Shown piece by piece: positions 61,192 to 64,000 of a stretch of DNA of 64,000 nt (positions within the stretch are counted from its first letter, which is position 1; every line of letters begins with the position of its first letter). The stretch lies in NCBI RefSeq assembly GCF_014641495.1, contig NZ_BMHV01000016.1:1-64000 (forward strand), read 5' to 3'. Below the pieces are notes generated by a model. The model saw only the letters and a program-made list of their open reading frames with translations. It did not search any database and had not been told where the DNA came from. This DNA is from Terasakiella brassicae. GTDB lineage: Bacteria; Pseudomonadota; Alphaproteobacteria; Rhodospirillales; Terasakiellaceae. Both the position numbers and the translations under genes were made by a program.

Positions 61192-62435
61192 TTGACAAGC
61201 ACCTTCACACCGCTGCCCATTTCTGCAAAACGGGTGATACAAATCTGTTCACCGGCTTGCAGACCCGTGGCAATCAACACATGTTCACCATCCAGTGCCG
61301 CAATTTCAACATCGCGTTTTTCCAGACGGCTGTCTTTGACGACATACACATAAGCCGCGTCATGGACGGCCTGAACGGGCAGGGAGACAACCGATTGATA
61401 TTCTTCATCCGGGACATTGACCTGTACAAACAAACCGGGACGTAAATCCGTATCCAGTGTCAAGCCGGATAAGGCGGCGAACACGTTGCGCCCCCCGGTC
61501 GCGGCATCTACACGGGCATCAATACGCACGATCGTACCTTCAAATTTTTCAGCAACCGCCCCGTGACGCACAGAAATTTCAACCGTGCGTCCCTTTAACG
61601 GGGTTTGACGGGTCAAACGGGCATAGGCAGCTTCGCTAAGGTGAAAGCCGACTTCCAGACGTTGCAAGGAAATCAGACGGGCCAGACGATCAGATGTGGA
61701 AACCTGTTTGCCTTCGGTCACATCCGTCTGTGTTAAAAAGCCATCAAACGGTGCTTTTAGTTGAGTATCCTCGACATCGCGCTGCGCTTTGCTCAGGGCT
61801 ATTTTGGCTTTTTCAACGGCGGAAGCAGCTTGCACAATCTGCGACTGAAAACGCGCAATCGTTTGTTCGCGCACCAAGACATTCTGGCGCCGCGTATTCA
61901 GATTCAATTGCGCATCATCATAGGCTTTTTTACTGACCGCCGATCGTTTCAACAATTGGCGCTGACGATCCAGTTCCCGGGCGGCCAGATCCACCTGTTT
62001 TTTGTCAACAGGCAGTAATTTTTCCTCCCCGCTTAACATGGTTTGCAGCTCCACCAACTTGGCCTCGGCCTCGTGCAAATCGGCGCGGCGTTCCTGTTCG
62101 GTGGCCACATAATCAAAATCATCAATGCGGATTAAAACATCGCCCGCCCGAACGGAGGCTCCATCACCCAAACTATCGGAAACCGATATCACCCGCCCGG
62201 AGACTTGCGCACGTAATTCGGCTTCGCGACCGGCGCGGATTTCACCAAAACTGCGGACCCGTGGACGGACATTTTCAAATTGCACCGTTTCAACGGCAAT
62301 GGGCCAATACCGTTCCTCAACCTCCATCAAAGGCGTTTGTGGTTTGGTTGCCTTCAGAATCGCAAAGACGGCAATGCCTATTAAAATTGCAACCAATGGG
62401 AAAATGGCTTTTTTGTATCGCTGCCAAAGCTCCAT
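61188..62435 (-). CDS. RND efflux periplasmic adaptor (MFP)
   Basis: The 415-residue protein has one N-terminal membrane helix (about 9-28), then a lipoyl-like half (GEIRAGREAELRAQVSGRVIS, in part), a long coiled-coil hairpin (about 115-200, with ARELDRQRQLLKRSAVSKKA) and the second lipoyl half LKAPFDGFLTQTDVTEGKQV, a beta-barrel and the membrane-proximal domain (LPVQAVHDAAYVYVV). It bridges the RND permease to an outer-membrane channel. It is the first gene of the pair. Nearby upstream region 62436-62562 is AT-rich and could hold a regulator site, but no clear operator or regulator gene is present. Confidence 0.9.
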   Translation of the reverse strand: MELWQRYKKAIFPLVAILIGIAVFAILKATKPQTPLMEVEERYWPIAVETVQFENVRPRVRSFGEIRAGREAELRAQVSGRVISVSDSLGDGASVRAGDVLIRIDDFDYVATEQERRADLHEAEAKLVELQTMLSGEEKLLPVDKKQVDLAARELDRQRQLLKRSAVSKKAYDDAQLNLNTRRQNVLVREQTIARFQSQIVQAASAVEKAKIALSKAQRDVEDTQLKAPFDGFLTQTDVTEGKQVSTSDRLARLISLQRLEVGFHLSEAAYARLTRQTPLKGRTVEISVRHGAVAEKFEGTIVRIDARVDAATGGRNVFAALSGLTLDTDLRPGLFVQVNVPDEEYQSVVSLPVQAVHDAAYVYVVKDSRLEKRDVEIAALDGEHVLIATGLQAGEQICITRFAEMGSGVKVLVK

Positions 62436-62562
62436 ACCCGATTACCTTTGTGTCAATTGAGAGGGGGGGATCCATTTGTAATTGAATGTATATTACCAAA
62501 TGATAAAGTAAGTCACAATTGATGATCGTCAACTCAACCACAATAAATTCGCGATTTTAGAA

Positions 62563-62958
62563 TCAGGCATCTGTTTGCGGGCGTTTGTTCACCAGCGGGG
62601 GAACATGGCGCAAGACGCGCTTGGTATTATCCTGTACGGGGGTGGGGTTCTTCTTTTTCGGTTCGAGCAAATCTGTCCCATCAAACGATTTATGAGAACC
62701 CTTTAAACGGCGTTTTTCCACCGCATCCAAGGTGCGTTGTACCAACGGGTCACGATCCGGGGAATGGACACAGGCGCGCAGATGCACCCGAACAATCACA
62801 TCCACACGTTTATGTAACGTGCGCGCACGGCGATGGGCATCCAGCCATAGAATGTAGGCTGATAACGTCCAGGGATGGACGGGGAAAGCCTTCAATCTTC
62901 GCTGTACACACCAGTCTTTAAATTCCAGCCACTCCTTGCGGCGGTGCGGCGCATTCAT
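62563..62958 (-). CDS. Small protein resembling a recombinase core-binding (SAM-like) domain
   Basis: The 131-residue frame begins with RRKEWLEFKDWCVQRRLKAFPVHPWTLSAYILWL and continues with RRARTLHKRVDVIVRVHL, HSPDRDPLVQRTLDAVEKRRLKG (in pieces). This W-x-x-F-x-x-W-C ... P-x-x-x-x-T-x-x-x-Y-x-x-x-L pattern is that of the N-terminal, SAM-like, core-binding domain of tyrosine recombinases. No catalytic domain follows; the tail (about 95-131) is basic and proline-rich. It may be an exapted DNA-binding protein or a decayed recombinase. It is 35 bases after the MFS stop on the same strand. Confidence 0.55.
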   Translation of the reverse strand: MNAPHRRKEWLEFKDWCVQRRLKAFPVHPWTLSAYILWLDAHRRARTLHKRVDVIVRVHLRACVHSPDRDPLVQRTLDAVEKRRLKGSHKSFDGTDLLEPKKKNPTPVQDNTKRVLRHVPPLVNKRPQTDA

Positions 62959-62993
62959 GGGATGTTATCCTGCTTGTTGTGTCAGTCTGCGTC

Positions 62994-64000
62994 TTAAGCG
63001 GGTATATGGCATTTCTCACGCTGCCTTAACACAAGGCCGGCAAGTGTCCCAAAAATCCCCAGAAGAGTCATTATAAAAAACGCCCCGCCGGAAAACAGCT
63101 CGTAAAAATAACCGACAAACAGCAGCGATATACCGGCTCCAACCCCAAAAGCCGATGCACCGTATAAACTTTGCGCTGTTGCAGAAAAATCAACGCTAAC
63201 CGTACGTGAGATAAAGTTCATCGCCCCCAAATGCATGGCGCCAAAGGTCAAGGCATGAAGGGTTTGAGCCAGACATAAAACAATCACATCAGGGTCATTT
63301 GCCAGAACGGACCAACGCACAACACAGGCGATTGCAGCAAAGATCAACAGGCTGGCGGCCCCAAAACGATTCCCGATTCGCCCGCCAAAAATAAAAAAGA
63401 TCACTTCTGCCACCACCCCTTCGGCCCATAAAAAGCCGATAAACGCATCACTGTAATCTTGGGCACGCCAGTGTAGGGTTGCAAATCCGTAATAAAGGGC
63501 GTGGGAACCATGAATACAGGCCACCGTTGCCATGAATATCTGAAATGTTCTGTCTTTCAACAAGGTGCGCACCGGACGCCCCGCTCGCCCCAAGGGCATA
63601 GCGCGCACATCGGGTAAGCCAAGTGTGGCGATAAACGTCAAGGCAATCGCGCCCAGTATAGTCCAATAGATGATACCGACATCGCGCCCTTCCAAGACAA
63701 AACCGAAGCCGAAAGACATGACGATAAAGCTGATCGACCCCCACAGGCGCAGCCGTCCATACTGGATATTCCCCCCGCGTGTCGCAAGCAGGGTTACGTT
63801 ATCGCCAAACGACATTAGCGGTGCCCAGCTGATGCCATATAAGAGCGAAATGATAAACAGAGCATAAAAATTATGGGCAACGAAAAACAGGGCAAAACAA
63901 AAAAACGAACTGGCAAGAAACAGCAACATCAAGCGTTTTCGCTCTCCCAGCTTATCGCCCAAACTGGCAAATAAGGGGGAGAAGACAACTTTGCCCAAAA
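62994..64000 (-). CDS. MFS transporter, HcaT-like, truncated at the window edge
   Basis: At least 334 residues are visible; the frame is open to the window edge and the first codon seen is an internal TTG, so the start lies beyond 64000. It has about ten membrane helices; FSPLFASLGDKLGERKRLML is the A-like motif after helix 2. AQTLHALTFGAMHLGAMNFI and SVDFSATAQSLYGASAFGVGAGI are characteristic of the 3-phenylpropionate (HcaT)-like MFS_1-like family. Function in this organism is unknown. The gene is the first of the leftward series with the 131-residue protein. Confidence 0.8.
   Translation of the reverse strand, partial: LGKVVFSPLFASLGDKLGERKRLMLLFLASSFFCFALFFVAHNFYALFIISLLYGISWAPLMSFGDNVTLLATRGGNIQYGRLRLWGSISFIVMSFGFGFVLEGRDVGIIYWTILGAIALTFIATLGLPDVRAMPLGRAGRPVRTLLKDRTFQIFMATVACIHGSHALYYGFATLHWRAQDYSDAFIGFLWAEGVVAEVIFFIFGGRIGNRFGAASLLIFAAIACVVRWSVLANDPDVIVLCLAQTLHALTFGAMHLGAMNFISRTVSVDFSATAQSLYGASAFGVGAGISLLFVGYFYELFSGGAFFIMTLLGIFGTLAGLVLRQREKCHIPA

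Overview
The window reads as a chromosome segment of a Gram-negative alphaproteobacterium of the Rhodospirillales type, possibly a marine Terasakiella- or Thalassospira-like organism. The support is the gene set: alphaproteobacterial AddA/AddB instead of RecBCD, a PhaR-regulated PHB locus, a two-subunit KorAB 2-oxoacid:ferredoxin oxidoreductase, heptose epimerase HldD (so an LPS-bearing envelope), a class II glutamate-cysteine ligase, an IalB-like protein and MetZ. Species assignment is inference; there is no rRNA gene and no complete tRNA gene here.

Layout. 1-3142 is the right end of an integrated island: a truncated IS3-type transposase at the edge, a RES/Xre toxin-antitoxin pair behind a perfect 18-bp inverted repeat, and a P4-type tyrosine integrase. 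It ends in a 45-bp 3' fragment of a tRNA-Thr(CGU) gene, so the intact tRNA and the rest of the island should lie left of this window. 3143-6900 is a worn stretch with a Sel1-like remnant, a DEAD-box helicase, a small basic protein, a badly broken short-chain dehydrogenase and a ribbon-helix-helix/J-domain protein, followed by a facing pair of DnaA boxes. 6902-13837 holds a 2-hydroxyacid dehydrogenase, the PHB cluster (phaB, phaA, a compact class III-like phaC with a short phaE-like partner, divergent phaR) and an XRE regulator behind a dense AT-rich operator array. 14083-16643 is korAB.

16913-22809 is an envelope and nucleotide block read leftwards: hldD, then lgt, a MidA-type methyltransferase, pgeF, a previously missed 23-residue membrane peptide, a lipoprotein and prs. 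22952-33089 carries ubiK, a YbjN-like gene, a class A PBP, an unrecognised 398-residue protein, sugar/methyl transfer genes, a histidine kinase and an FAD oxidoreductase/TVP38 pair. 33288-39718 is addB-addA. 39816-49392 is a series of short housekeeping units: trxA, an ABC-2 permease, recX, a lipoprotein cytochrome c, Nudix, flavin reductase, HIT, EamA, GNAT, metZ with a structured leader, tldD and MOSC.

49440-64000 is almost all leftward: a chemoreceptor with a heme-binding sensor, chorismate mutase, gshA, rsmE, IalB-like, mutL, pgi, an RND efflux pair, a small recombinase-domain protein and an MFS transporter cut by the window edge.

Most of the window is ordinary core genome. The least explained signals are the metZ leader inverted repeat that covers the ribosome-binding site, the AAATATTTT array before the XRE gene, the stop-start-coupled 23-residue peptide after pgeF, the facing DnaA boxes and the integrase-proximal TGGACA repeats. 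I found no clear new defence or metabolic system, and no CRISPR array.
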